Positions 1 to 7,215 of a stretch of 20,134 nt of DNA are shown here, one piece after another. Origin of the DNA: Chloroflexota bacterium. GTDB lineage: Bacteria > Chloroflexota > UBA5177 > JANWHV01. Within the stretch, counting starts at the first letter, position 1. Each line of letters opens with the position of its first letter. Position numbers and translations under genes: made by a program. The notes beneath the pieces were generated by a model. The model was not told the origin of the DNA and made no database searches. It worked only from the letters and a program-made list of their open reading frames with translations. Location of the stretch: the NCBI GenBank assembly GCA_025924845.1, contig JAICHN010000038.1, forward strand, positions 1-20,134, in the 5' to 3' direction.

Positions 1-562
1 CGCCGCCCTGGCCGGGGCGGCCTACGCGCGCACCCGAGCGCGAGAGTTACGCGCCGGCGACCTTGTTCTCATCCACTGCAACTCGTACATTGACGGCTAC
101 TGGACCGACATTACCCGGACCTACTGTTTGGGGGAGCCGGACGAGCGTCAACGCGCCATGTACGCGGCGGTATTCGAGGCAAGAACGGCCGCCCTTGCCG
201 CCATCCGCCCCGGCGCGCGGGGGAAGGAGGTGGACCGGGCCGCGCGCGACGTGCTCACCGCCCACGGTTTCGGGCCGCGGTTCACGCACGGCCTGGGCCA
301 TAACGTCGGCTTCTCGGCGATCAGCACGGAGTTCCCGCCCCGCTTGCATCCGGCCTCGGACGATTGCCTGGAGGTCGGCATGACTTTCAACCTCGAGCCC
401 GCGATCTACATCGAGGGCTACGGGGGTATGCGCCACTGTGACGTGGTCACGCTGGGCGCCGGCGGGGCGGAAGTACTCACCGCATTTCAGGACAGCCGCG
501 AGCAACTCATTCTTCCCGATCAGACCGCGCCTGCCCTTAATGAAGGCATTACTGATGCATGA
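1..562 (+). CDS. M24-family (Xaa-Pro peptidase-like) protein, 5' truncated by window edge
   Basis: The reading frame is open from base 2 to the TGA at 560-562, so the N-terminal part lies outside the window. What remains is the C-terminal pita-bread domain of the M24 (aminopeptidase P/creatinase) family: the [10 protein letters not shown] motif, then HGLGHNVGF, then FNLEPAIYI, then GMRHCD. Against E. coli PepP, three of five metal ligands are kept: Asp at 107-109, His in GLGHNVG, and Glu at 395-397. The first Asp is His (74-76) and the last Glu is Cys (437-439). The proton-shuttle His after the GH motif is also missing (Ile in the expected place). Canonical prolidase chemistry is therefore doubtful: this may be an M24 clade using another metal set, or a creatinase-like metal-free hydrolase. 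The stop overlaps the first possible start of the next gene (ATGA, 559-562), suggesting translational coupling. Family call is firm; substrate unknown. Confidence 0.88.
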   Translation, partial: AALAGAAYARTRARELRAGDLVLIHCNSYIDGYWTDITRTYCLGEPDERQRAMYAAVFEARTAALAAIRPGARGKEVDRAARDVLTAHGFGPRFTHGLGHNVGFSAISTEFPPRLHPASDDCLEVGMTFNLEPAIYIEGYGGMRHCDVVTLGAGGAEVLTAFQDSREQLILPDQTAPALNEGITDA

Positions 563-1767
563 GTGGTAAGGTTAAGGCGAGTCGTTCGCGTTTAGCGCCG
601 CATGGCCGGCGAACGGCCGTATGGGAAAAGACGAAGAGGATGGGTGCCGTGAGGTCGGACCAAGGCATACAGTCCAGGCGCGAGGAGAGCGCGCCCACTC
701 CGGTCGCCAGAGAGCGCGCCGCGGCGTTCTGTGAGCGGTTTGGGATGGAGATCCCGATTCTGGCGGCGCCGATGGCGGGCGCCTGTCCGCCCGCTTTGGC
801 GGCGGCGGTCGCGAACGCGGGCGGCATGGGCGGCATGGGCGCTCTGGGCACGTCGCCGGAGGGGATTATAGAGTGGGTCAATCAATTCCGGGCGCGGAGC
901 GACGGCGCCGTGCAACTGAATCTCTGGATACCGGACCCGCCTCCACCGCGCGATGCGGCGGCCGAGGAGCGCGTGCGCACCTTCCTTGAGCAGTGGGGAC
1001 CGCCGGTTCCCGCCGCGGCGGCCCATGTTGTCCTACAGGACTTCGACCAGCAATGCGAGGCTATCCTGGCAGCCTCGCCCCGTGCTGTCTCCTCGATCAT
1101 GGGTGTATTTCCGGCCCCGTTCGTGGCGAAGCTCAAGGATCAAGGCATCGCGTGGTTCGCCTGCGCGACCACACTGGCAGAAGCGAAGCAGGCGGAGCAC
1201 GCGGGGGCCGATGCCGTGGTCGCCCAGGGCTTCGAGGCCGGTGGGCATCGAGGGTCGTTCGATCCTGATGCGGCTGAACGGCAGACCGTGGGTTTGTTCG
1301 CCTTGCTGCCCAGGCTGGCGGACAAGCTTTCCATCCCGATCATCGCCACCGGCGGGATCGGAGACGGCCGGGGCCTTGCCGCCGCCCTGACCCTCGGCGC
1401 GAGTGCGGTCCAGGTCGGCACCGCTTTCCTGCGCTGTCCCGAGGCCCAGACCGATCCCACCTGGGCCAATGCGCTGGCCGATCTGGAACCCGAGGCCACG
1501 ACACCCACACGGACACTGACCGGTCGCCTGGCCCGGGCCGTACGCACCGAGTACGTCAACGCCGCCGAACGGCCGGAGGCGCCGACCCCGCTGCCTTATC
1601 CCGTGCAGCGAGGCTTGACCGCACCGATGAAGGAAGCAGGGCGGCAAGCCCGGGATATTCAGCGCATGCAACTCTGGGCAGGCCAGAGTGCCGCGCTGGC
1701 GCGAGCCGAACCGGCCGCCGATGTGGTGCATCGTCTGTGGACCGAGGCGCGGCGGCTCCTGCCGTGA
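559..1767 (+). CDS. Nitronate monooxygenase (2-nitropropane dioxygenase family)
   Basis: An FMN-dependent TIM-barrel flavoprotein of the nitronate monooxygenase family, which oxidises alkyl nitronates to carbonyl compounds and nitrite. Visible marks are the N-terminal [10 protein letters not shown] strand and loop, the motif AGGHRGSF with the catalytic-base His (codon 1246-1248), and the phosphate-binding [17 protein letters not shown] and [11 protein letters not shown] segments. The frame opens at ATG 559, overlapping the upstream stop, and gives 402 residues, but about 60 residues precede the usual family N-terminus and look low-complexity and basic. A GTG at 649 preceded nine bases earlier by GAAGAGG (633-639) would give 372 residues and a more typical start; ATG 640 sits too close to that ribosome binding site. 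The family also contains enzymes with other substrates, so the exact reaction is an inference. Stop is TGA at 1765-1767. Confidence 0.9.
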   Translation: MSGKVKASRSRLAPHGRRTAVWEKTKRMGAVRSDQGIQSRREESAPTPVARERAAAFCERFGMEIPILAAPMAGACPPALAAAVANAGGMGGMGALGTSPEGIIEWVNQFRARSDGAVQLNLWIPDPPPPRDAAAEERVRTFLEQWGPPVPAAAAHVVLQDFDQQCEAILAASPRAVSSIMGVFPAPFVAKLKDQGIAWFACATTLAEAKQAEHAGADAVVAQGFEAGGHRGSFDPDAAERQTVGLFALLPRLADKLSIPIIATGGIGDGRGLAAALTLGASAVQVGTAFLRCPEAQTDPTWANALADLEPEATTPTRTLTGRLARAVRTEYVNAAERPEAPTPLPYPVQRGLTAPMKEAGRQARDIQRMQLWAGQSAALARAEPAADVVHRLWTEARRLLP

Positions 1768-1880
1768 TGTTGGGCATGCACGGGGGCTCTGTTGCAGTAA
1801 GCGTCTCGTCCGAGTAAATGCTTCGCCACGCATGTAGCCGCCGGCAGCCTCGTGGAAAAAGCGAAACCCCGGGACCATCA

Positions 1881-1896
1881 CCGACCCGAAGGTCGG
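1881..1896. repeat. Short perfect hairpin with CGAA loop upstream of the HEPN gene
   Basis: CCGACC and GGTCGG (6 bp) flank a CGAA tetraloop. It lies 44 bases before the start of the Abi/HEPN-like gene and 114 bases after the nitronate monooxygenase stop. It has no T-tract, so it is not a convincing intrinsic terminator. It could be a small operator or mRNA structure. Confidence 0.35.
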
Positions 1897-1921
1897 GAGA
1901 GGATTACCCGGGGACTGTACT

Positions 1922-1927
1922 TATAGT
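1922..1927 (+). promoter_or_regulatory. Candidate -10 box for the HEPN/Abi-like gene
   Basis: TATAGT (5 of 6 to TATAAT) lies in an AT-richer patch starting 18 bases before ATG 1940. No good -35 is visible at 16-18 bases upstream. No Shine-Dalgarno precedes the ATG. A transcript starting about seven bases downstream of this box would be almost leaderless. Confidence 0.3.
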
Positions 1928-1939
1928 TTACCCTATGCT

Positions 1940-2647
1940 ATGCCCAAGTCACAAAAGGATCTCTTCGTCTCGCTCAGTCTCGTCTACTCACCCGAGCGTC
2001 TCGACACCTACCGCCGAGCGGGGGATGACGATGCCGCTGTGATCGCGCGCTATCTGTGGAACACCCTGCTCAGTGAGGCGCTCTATCCAACGCTCCAATC
2101 CCTGGAGTTGGCCCTGCGCAACAGCCTCCATACGACAGTAGCGCGCGCCTACGGACAGGCCGACTGGTACGATGACACTCCAGCGATCCTGCAGGCGCGG
2201 CAGCAGAACATGGTCGCTGACGCCAAGGCGAAGCTGCAGGCCGCGGGTAAGCCGATCACCGCAGGGCGCGTCGTGGCCGAACTCCCTTTCGGCTTCTGGA
2301 CCAGCCTATTCAACGTCTATTATGAGACAAAGGGCAGCAATGACCCGCGCCTGTGGCCGCGTCTGCTGATCGCAGTGTTCCCGCACATGCCCCGCCGTAT
2401 CCGCACGAGGCGGACGGTCTCTCGCACCTTTGACAGCGTACGTCACCTACGTAACCGAGTGTTTCACCACGAACCTATCTGGAACAACACTCGGTTGCTA
2501 CAGCAGCACCGCGAGGTTCTTGACGCTATTCGCTGGATCAGTCCGGATCTCCACGAGGCCGTGGGCCTGATCGATCGCTTCCCGACGACGTATGCCGAAG
2601 GCGTACGGCCATGCCGGGTACTTTTAGAGCAGATTATCGTGCCATAG
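1940..2647 (+). CDS. Abi-like (abortive infection / HEPN-type) protein
   Basis: A 235-residue protein resembling the Abi-like (AbiD/AbiF, Abi_2) group, whose members belong to the HEPN superfamily of phage-defence and toxin RNases. The key motif is RHLRNRVFHHEPIWN: R171-N172-x3-H176 matches the HEPN R[N/D]xxxH signature, and the LRNxxxHHxxxWN surround is typical of the family. An N-terminal LELALRNSLH segment (R60, N61, H64) is also a family hallmark. No transmembrane segment or signal peptide is seen. Start is ATG 1940; there is no clear ribosome binding site, so a leaderless message or a slightly different start is possible. The gene ends with tandem TAG TAG codons (2645-2650). It stands alone between metabolic genes, with no obvious nucleotidyltransferase (MNT) or other antitoxin partner apart from the small ORF at 2801-2932. 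RNase activity is inferred from the motif only. Confidence 0.8.
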   Translation: MPKSQKDLFVSLSLVYSPERLDTYRRAGDDDAAVIARYLWNTLLSEALYPTLQSLELALRNSLHTTVARAYGQADWYDDTPAILQARQQNMVADAKAKLQAAGKPITAGRVVAELPFGFWTSLFNVYYETKGSNDPRLWPRLLIAVFPHMPRRIRTRRTVSRTFDSVRHLRNRVFHHEPIWNNTRLLQQHREVLDAIRWISPDLHEAVGLIDRFPTTYAEGVRPCRVLLEQIIVP

Positions 2648-2789
2648 TAGCGGCTAACTTAACCTTGGCGCATCACCCCGTACCCCGGTCGTGCGTATAC
2701 TACAGGGGAGGACTTCGGCGCCGTGCCGACGGCATCCTCTATGTAGCATGGGCTTTCTCGCGTAAACTGACGCGGTAGGCCAATCGATC

Positions 2790-2795
2790 GGAGGA
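2790..2795 (+). promoter_or_regulatory. Strong ribosome binding site of the 43-residue ORF
   Basis: GGAGGA, with GGAGG six bases from the ATG at 2801. It is one of the best Shine-Dalgarno matches in the window, better than that of the neighbouring HEPN gene, and is the main reason to treat the small ORF as real. Confidence 0.6.
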
Positions 2796-2800
2796 ACACG

Positions 2801-2932
2801 ATGAACATGCTCGGTCTGGTCCGTCTGATAAGTTCCCTCGTTGGACCCTCGATACCGCGGGATGGGCTGGTCGGCATCGCCCATCGGCGGCGCCGGCCCC
2901 GTCATCCAAGGCCACACCCGCCCAAGAAGTAG
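2801..2932 (+). CDS. Putative 43-residue small protein with polybasic tail
   Basis: ATG 2801 to TAG 2930-2932 encodes 43 residues: a hydrophobic N-terminal half (MNMLGLVRLISSLVGPSIP) followed by a strongly basic, proline-rich tail (HRRRRPRHPRPHPPKK). It is supported by a near-ideal Shine-Dalgarno at 2790-2795 and by fairly high GC in third codon positions (about 29 of 42 sense codons after the start). It lies 153 bases downstream of the HEPN gene and 156 bases before the pyruvate kinase start. I do not recognise a family. The charge pattern would suit a nucleic-acid- or membrane-binding small protein, a leader peptide, or a small partner of the HEPN protein; none of these is shown by the sequence. 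Translation itself is inferred. Confidence 0.45.
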   Translation: MNMLGLVRLISSLVGPSIPRDGLVGIAHRRRRPRHPRPHPPKK

Positions 2933-2944
2933 AGTCTCGTATTC

Positions 2945-3046
2945 ATGCATACGGAGTCGAGCGGGAGGTGCGATCCGCCCGGCTCCCGCCGCCTCACTGC
3001 CTTAACCTTCTTGCTCCTGCTGTTCAGCGTTGCCCGCGGCGCCTGA
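2945..3046 (+). CDS. Possible 33-residue hydrophobic ORF (weak)
   Basis: ATG 2945 to TGA 3044-3046 encodes 33 residues with a C-terminal hydrophobic run (LTALTFLLLLFSVA) that could span a membrane. No Shine-Dalgarno precedes the start, so translation is doubtful. It lies directly between the 43-residue ORF and pyruvate kinase. It may equally be a chance ORF. Confidence 0.15.
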   Translation: MHTESSGRCDPPGSRRLTALTFLLLLFSVARGA

Positions 3047-3088
3047 TTATGGATGAGGCCGAACGGACCCGATAGGAGATTCCGCCCC

Positions 3089-4522
3089 ATGTCGACGGCC
3101 GAGGCTGCCCGGCGAGTCAAGATCCTGGCCACGATTGGCCCCGCATCCGCTTCGCCCGCGCAACTCGCAGCGCTATTGGGCGCCGGCGTGGACGCCGTGC
3201 GCCTGAATATGTCGCATGGTACGCACCGGGAGCATGCCGCCGTAATCGCCGCCGTGCGCCGGCTGGCCGAGGAGATGGGGCGCTCGGTCCCCGTGCTGCT
3301 GGATCTTCAGGGACCAAAAATACGCACTGGTCCCCTGATTGGCGGCACGCCGGTACTCCTGGCCGACGGCGACTCGTTTACCATCACCACTCGTTCCGTA
3401 CCGGGCGATGCGGCGTGTGTTTCCACCACCTACGATCGCCTGCCCCAGGATGTGCGGGCCGGTGAGACCATTCTGCTCAACGATGGACTCCTTGCCCTGT
3501 ACGTTACCGCCACGACGGAAACCGATGTAATCAGCCGTGTCGTGCATGGCGGCATACTCGGCGAACACAAAGGGATCAATCTGCCGGGCACGGCGATTAG
3601 TGCGCCGGCATTAACCGCCAAGGACGAGGAGGATCTGGCATTTGGCCTGGCGGAGGCGGTGGATTACGTCGCGCTCAGCTTTGTGCGTGAAGCGGCCGAC
3701 GTGGAGGAGGTCCGCCGGCGCGTCCAGGCGCATGGGGCCTCGGCATCGGTTATTGCCAAGCTGGAGAAGCCGGCGGCGATTGAGCACCTGGATGCCATTC
3801 TTCAGGTTGCCGCCGGCGTAATGATCGCGCGCGGCGATCTGGGCGTGGAACTGCCGCTGGAACAGGTGCCGCTTCTCCAGAAGGAGATCATTCGCCGCGC
3901 CAATCAGGCGGGAGTACTGGTGATCACGGCTACCCAGATGCTGGAGTCGATGATCTCCCAGGCGCGGCCAACCCGTGCCGAGGCGAGCGACGTGGCCAAC
4001 GCGGTGCTCGATGGCACCGATGTCGTAATGCTGAGCGGTGAAACCGCCGTGGGCAACTATCCGATCGAGACCGTGAGGACCATGGCGCGCATCGTCACCA
4101 TGGCGGAGGCGGCCTGCCCTGTGACCCCGAAAGCCGATCGGCTTCGCAGCCACGCCCACGCCCTGGCTCACGCGGCGGCGACCTTGGTCGCCAATACGCC
4201 GGTGCGCGCCGTGGTGGTGTTTACCAAATCGGGCCTTTCGAGTCGGCTGGTGGCCAAGGAGCGTTCCACGGCGCCAATTCTGGCCTTCACCGACAGTCCA
4301 CAGGTGGCGAATCAGCTCGGGCTGTGGTGGGGCGTCACCCCGTTCCTTTGCCGGTTCCAGCCCACGACCGATGCGCAGATCGCCGTGTTGCAGGAGGCGC
4401 TGTTGAGCGGCGGCCATGCCGATCCGGGCGACACGGTGGTGATCATGGGCAGCCTGCCGGTCATGGAGCACGCCCGTACCAACTTCCTGAAATTACATCG
4501 GGTCGAGCATACGACTAACTGA
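3089..4522 (+). CDS. pyk: Pyruvate kinase
   Basis: Catalyses phosphoenolpyruvate + ADP to pyruvate + ATP, the last step of glycolysis. The 477-residue length is normal. The order of motifs is complete: KILATIGPAS at the N-terminus, VRLNMSHG, LDLQGPKIRTG, HKGINLPG, the PK signature VIAKLEKPAAIEH with catalytic Lys224 and metal-binding Glu226, ARGDLGVELP, TATQMLESM, and LSGETAVGNYP, followed by the C-terminal allosteric-type domain ending near LKLHRV. The residue in GPKIRTG is Lys (K77), the form associated in the family with K+-independent enzymes. I chose ATG 3089 because TAGGAG (3073-3078) lies ten bases upstream and the product then starts close to the family N-terminus; an in-frame ATG at 3053 would add twelve unlikely residues. 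The GH172-like gene follows after 12 bases, probably in the same transcript. Confidence 0.96.
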   Translation: MSTAEAARRVKILATIGPASASPAQLAALLGAGVDAVRLNMSHGTHREHAAVIAAVRRLAEEMGRSVPVLLDLQGPKIRTGPLIGGTPVLLADGDSFTITTRSVPGDAACVSTTYDRLPQDVRAGETILLNDGLLALYVTATTETDVISRVVHGGILGEHKGINLPGTAISAPALTAKDEEDLAFGLAEAVDYVALSFVREAADVEEVRRRVQAHGASASVIAKLEKPAAIEHLDAILQVAAGVMIARGDLGVELPLEQVPLLQKEIIRRANQAGVLVITATQMLESMISQARPTRAEASDVANAVLDGTDVVMLSGETAVGNYPIETVRTMARIVTMAEAACPVTPKADRLRSHAHALAHAAATLVANTPVRAVVVFTKSGLSSRLVAKERSTAPILAFTDSPQVANQLGLWWGVTPFLCRFQPTTDAQIAVLQEALLSGGHADPGDTVVIMGSLPVMEHARTNFLKLHRVEHTTN

Positions 4523-4534
4523 ATTGAGAAGAAG

Positions 4535-5635
4535 ATGAGCACTCCCTTTGATGGGCTGGGCGTCCACCTGGGCAATATTTCGCGCCTGTCCACCGCGCAA
4601 AGCCGCTCGATCAGCGCCGAAAATCCGACCGGCGCGCGGGGGCAGGGTGGGCGCGCCGATACCGGCACGGGCGCCGTGGCGGCCCGCGAGTTGGGTCGGG
4701 GATGGAAGGTTTCGCCGTCGATCGATCTTCCGGCCAATGCCGTGGTTACCCTGGCCGATATCGACGGCCCCGGCGCCATTCAGCACCTCTGGTTGACCGT
4801 CCATCCTTCGGTCTGGCGACGGCTCGTCTTGCGCTTTTACTGGGATGACGAGTCCACGCCTTCCGTTGAGACCCCGCTCGGAGACTTCTTCTGTCACGGC
4901 TGGGGCATCCGCTGCAACATCAGCTCGCTCCCCATCGCGGTCAATCCGGCGGGCGGCTTCAACAGTTACTGGGAGATGCCTTTCCGACGCCGGGCGCGGA
5001 TCACGGTCGAGAATCTCGGCCTTGATCCAATCCCCGGATTCTACTACCAGGTCGACTATGTCCTAACCGAGATGGCCGAGGACCGCGCCTACTTCCATGC
5101 CCAATGGCGGCGCAGTAATCCCCTCCCATACCTACAGGTTCATACGTTGCTCGACGCCGTCGTGGGCCAGGGCCAGTATGTCGGCACCTATCTCGCCTGG
5201 GGTGTGCATAGCACCGGGTGGTGGGGCGAGGGAGAGATCAAGTTCTATCTGGACGATGACCAGGATTGGCCGACCATCTGCGGCACCGGCACGGAGGACT
5301 ATTTCGGCGGCGCCTGGAACTTCGAGCACCCCGAAGGCCGGTACGGCGTCTACTCCACGCCGTTTCTGGGCCTCCCTCAGGTAATCCTTCCCGATGGACT
5401 CTACCAGAGTCAGCCGCGCTTCGGCATGTACCGCTGGCACGTGCCCGACCCCATCCGCTTCCGAGAGAAGCTGCGCGTGACGATCCAGGCGCTTGGCTGG
5501 CGTTCCTCTCTGGGAGGAAGCCGGCGCTATCTACCGCTCCAGGACGACATCGCCTCGACTTCATTCTGGTATCAAACCGAGCCTCACGCTCCCTTTCCGC
5601 CCATGGGCGATCTGAATGCTCTGGAGGTTATTTAG
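4535..5635 (+). CDS. DUF2961 / GH172-family glycoside hydrolase-like protein
   Basis: A 366-residue protein of the DUF2961 family, now classed as glycoside hydrolase family 172. Characterised members act on fructofuranosides (difructose dianhydride I) and D-arabinofuranosides and have a double jelly-roll fold. Supporting motifs are HLWLTV, LRFYWDDESTPSVETPLGDFF, NPAGGFNSYWEMPF, the FYYQVDY strand, GEGEIKFYLDDD and the hallmark GTGTEDYFGGAW (residues 250-261). Glu254 in that motif corresponds to the family's proposed nucleophile; I could not place the acid/base residue with confidence. No signal peptide is visible, so a cytoplasmic location is likely. ATG 4535 follows AGAAGAAG, a weak ribosome binding site, 12 bases after pyk. 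The stop is TAG (5633-5635), which matters for the amber codon in the neighbouring amidohydrolase. Family is clear; the sugar substrate is unknown. Confidence 0.88.
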   Translation: MSTPFDGLGVHLGNISRLSTAQSRSISAENPTGARGQGGRADTGTGAVAARELGRGWKVSPSIDLPANAVVTLADIDGPGAIQHLWLTVHPSVWRRLVLRFYWDDESTPSVETPLGDFFCHGWGIRCNISSLPIAVNPAGGFNSYWEMPFRRRARITVENLGLDPIPGFYYQVDYVLTEMAEDRAYFHAQWRRSNPLPYLQVHTLLDAVVGQGQYVGTYLAWGVHSTGWWGEGEIKFYLDDDQDWPTICGTGTEDYFGGAWNFEHPEGRYGVYSTPFLGLPQVILPDGLYQSQPRFGMYRWHVPDPIRFREKLRVTIQALGWRSSLGGSRRYLPLQDDIASTSFWYQTEPHAPFPPMGDLNALEVI

Positions 5636-5646
5636 GAGGGCAACCC

Positions 5647-7032
5647 TTAGAGCCGCATGGTCGGGCCGCGCCGGGCCAGGCGCCCCCGACCGCCGGGCAC
5701 CGTAATCCGTCCCCCATCGTAAATGACCTCGCCTCGGCTGATCGTGGTCACCGGCCAGCCTGTGACCACCCAATCCTCATACAGACTGTAGTCCGCGTTG
5801 CTCTGCCCCTCGACGCTCTTCACCGTACGCGCCAACTCGGGATCCCAGATCGCGAGATCCGCGTCACTGCCCACCGCAATGGCGCCCTTTTGGGGGAAGA
5901 GCCCGAACAGCTTGGCGGCATTGGTTGACGTAGCATCGACGAAGTGCGGCAAGGAGAGCCGCCCTTTCCGCACCCCTTCGGAAAAAAGGACCGGCATCAG
6001 CGTTTCCAGATCGGCTACGCCGGGCGGCGTCGTGGAAATAGTCAATCCAGGCTCCATTTTCTGTTCGCGAGTCCAGGGCGCATGATCGGTACAACAGGTC
6101 TGCACGGTCCCAGTGCTCAACCCCGCCCAGAGCGCCGCGATGTCGTCGGCGCTCCGCAACGGGGGCTGCCCGACGTAGAGCGGCCCGTCGGGGCCCGCGA
6201 ATTTGTCGGCCGTGAAGTGCAGGTAGAGCGGGCGTGTCTCGACATACACGGGAAGGCCGCGCGCTCGGGCCCGCGAGGCTTCCGCCAGGGCGTCGCGGCT
6301 CGACAGGTGGACGATATAGATCGGTGCCTGGGCCGCCTCGCAGAAGGCGGCGGCGCGGGCTACCGCCGCGTACTCCGCGTAGATCGGTCTACTGTCCGGA
6401 AAGTAGGAGATATTGCTTCGTCCGGATGCGAGCAGGCGTTGGGTAAGCACACTGATGATGCAGGCATCCTCACAGTGGATGAGGGTGATCAGCCCGTGGC
6501 GCCCGGCAAGGCTCATCGCCTCCAGATACTCGCGGGCTCGGGCATCGAACTCGCCGAGAATCATGAAGATTTTCAGGCTGGTGTGACCGTCTTCCGGTAG
6601 TCGCGGGATCTCGGCCAGTCGTTCGGGCTAGGGGTCGACCAGCACGGGATGGAGCACGAAGTCCACGACGCTGTCGCGCGCCGCTTCCGCCGCGGCCCGA
6701 TCGATCGAGGCGCGCAGCCCTTCACCGGGACGTGGGAAGGTAATGTTGCCGATTGTCGTGATGCCGCCTGCCGCCGCCGCGCGCGATCCGCTGTTGAAAT
6801 CATCCGCCCAGCGGACCTCGCCGTCGTCCACGGCGACGGGCGTGAGGTGGACATGCATGTCGATGCCGCCGGGGAGGATATAGCGGCCGGCGGCATCAAT
6901 CTCCCGGGCGGCGTGCATCGTACCGCCAATCTGGACGATACGCCCTTCATGGATACCGAGGTCGGCCGGCGCGAAGGTGTCGGGCGTCACGATCGTGCCG
7001 CCGCGGATTTGCAGGTCAATTATTTCAGCCAT
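5647..7032 (-). pseudogene. Cyclic amidohydrolase (hydantoinase/dihydropyrimidinase type) interrupted by one in-frame amber codon
   Basis: Read from ATG 7032 to TAA 5647-5649, the frame gives 461 codons, the usual size of hydantoinases, broken only by TAG at 6628-6630 (codon 135). Similarity continues without a frameshift on both sides: HPVLVDP, stop, PERLAEIPRLPEDGHTSLKIFM. All metal-site residues of a binuclear amidohydrolase are present: His60 and His62 (DMHVHL), carboxylated Lys154 (SLKIFM), His186 (HCED), His242 (VHLSS) and Asp316 (TDHAPW). The C-terminal SNADYSLYEDW segment is typical. The Tyr that follows the Lys in hydantoinases (KVFMAY) is Leu here, so the substrate may differ from classic hydantoins. 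The fragment that could restart at ATG 6564 lacks both the HxH motif and Lys154, so neither half could work alone. Causes could be a recent nonsense mutation, a sequencing error, or readthrough. The stop lies 11 bases from the convergent GH172-like gene. Confidence 0.85.
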
Positions 7033-7215
7033 GGTACTGCCTGCTTTCTTGCCTCTCTGTGTGCAATCTCCCGCATTCGCCGCCGCCGGCTTTCAATATC
7101 CGCGCTAACCCGTCACCCGCGCATAGAGGCATAATACTCGGTATCCTGCATACTCATAGGGGTTGAGCCGATCGCACCCACGGATAAAACCGGGAGTAGA
7201 AGTGAGGGTTATGCA
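7033..7215. promoter_or_regulatory. Divergent intergenic region with -10-like hexamers and a direct repeat
   Basis: This 183-base region separates the leftward amidohydrolase from the rightward homospermidine synthase and so should hold both promoters. CATAAT (7130-7135, plus strand) and TATTAT (7131-7136 read on the minus strand) overlap as candidate -10 boxes, but neither has a good -35. ATACTC occurs twice, at 7134-7139 and 7150-7155, 16 bases apart, which might be a binding site. All of this is weak. Confidence 0.25.

Larger units (their letters stand above)
2648..3088. other. Gene-poor interval between the HEPN gene and pyruvate kinase
   Basis: This 441-base stretch holds no long conserved coding region on either strand. 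Its contents are a TATACT -10-like hexamer at 2696-2701 without a good -35, one short ORF with a strong ribosome binding site (2801-2932), and a second, weaker hydrophobic ORF (2945-3046). No terminator with a T-tract, no riboswitch and no terminal inverted repeats of a mobile element were recognised. Confidence 0.6.

Noticed and set aside
1033..1881. A 282-codon leftward frame overlapping nitronate monooxygenase
   Set aside because: It is antisense to a clear family protein and its translation looks like shadow sequence rich in Gly, Arg and Pro.
568..3009. An 11-base inverted match (AAGGTTAAGGC at 568-578, GCCTTAACCTT at 2999-3009) as boundaries of an inserted element around the HEPN gene
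   Set aside because: An 11-base match is expected many times by chance in 20 kb, and the left copy lies inside the nitronate monooxygenase upstream region rather than at a clear junction.
5647..6564. A separate short amidohydrolase gene starting at ATG 6564
   Set aside because: Similarity continues in frame upstream of this ATG, and the fragment would lack the HxH motif and carboxylated lysine; it is the 3' part of the interrupted gene.
6628..6630. Amber reassignment (for example pyrrolysine) as a general code change
   Set aside because: Several other genes in the window end normally at TAG, and no pyrrolysine genes are visible.
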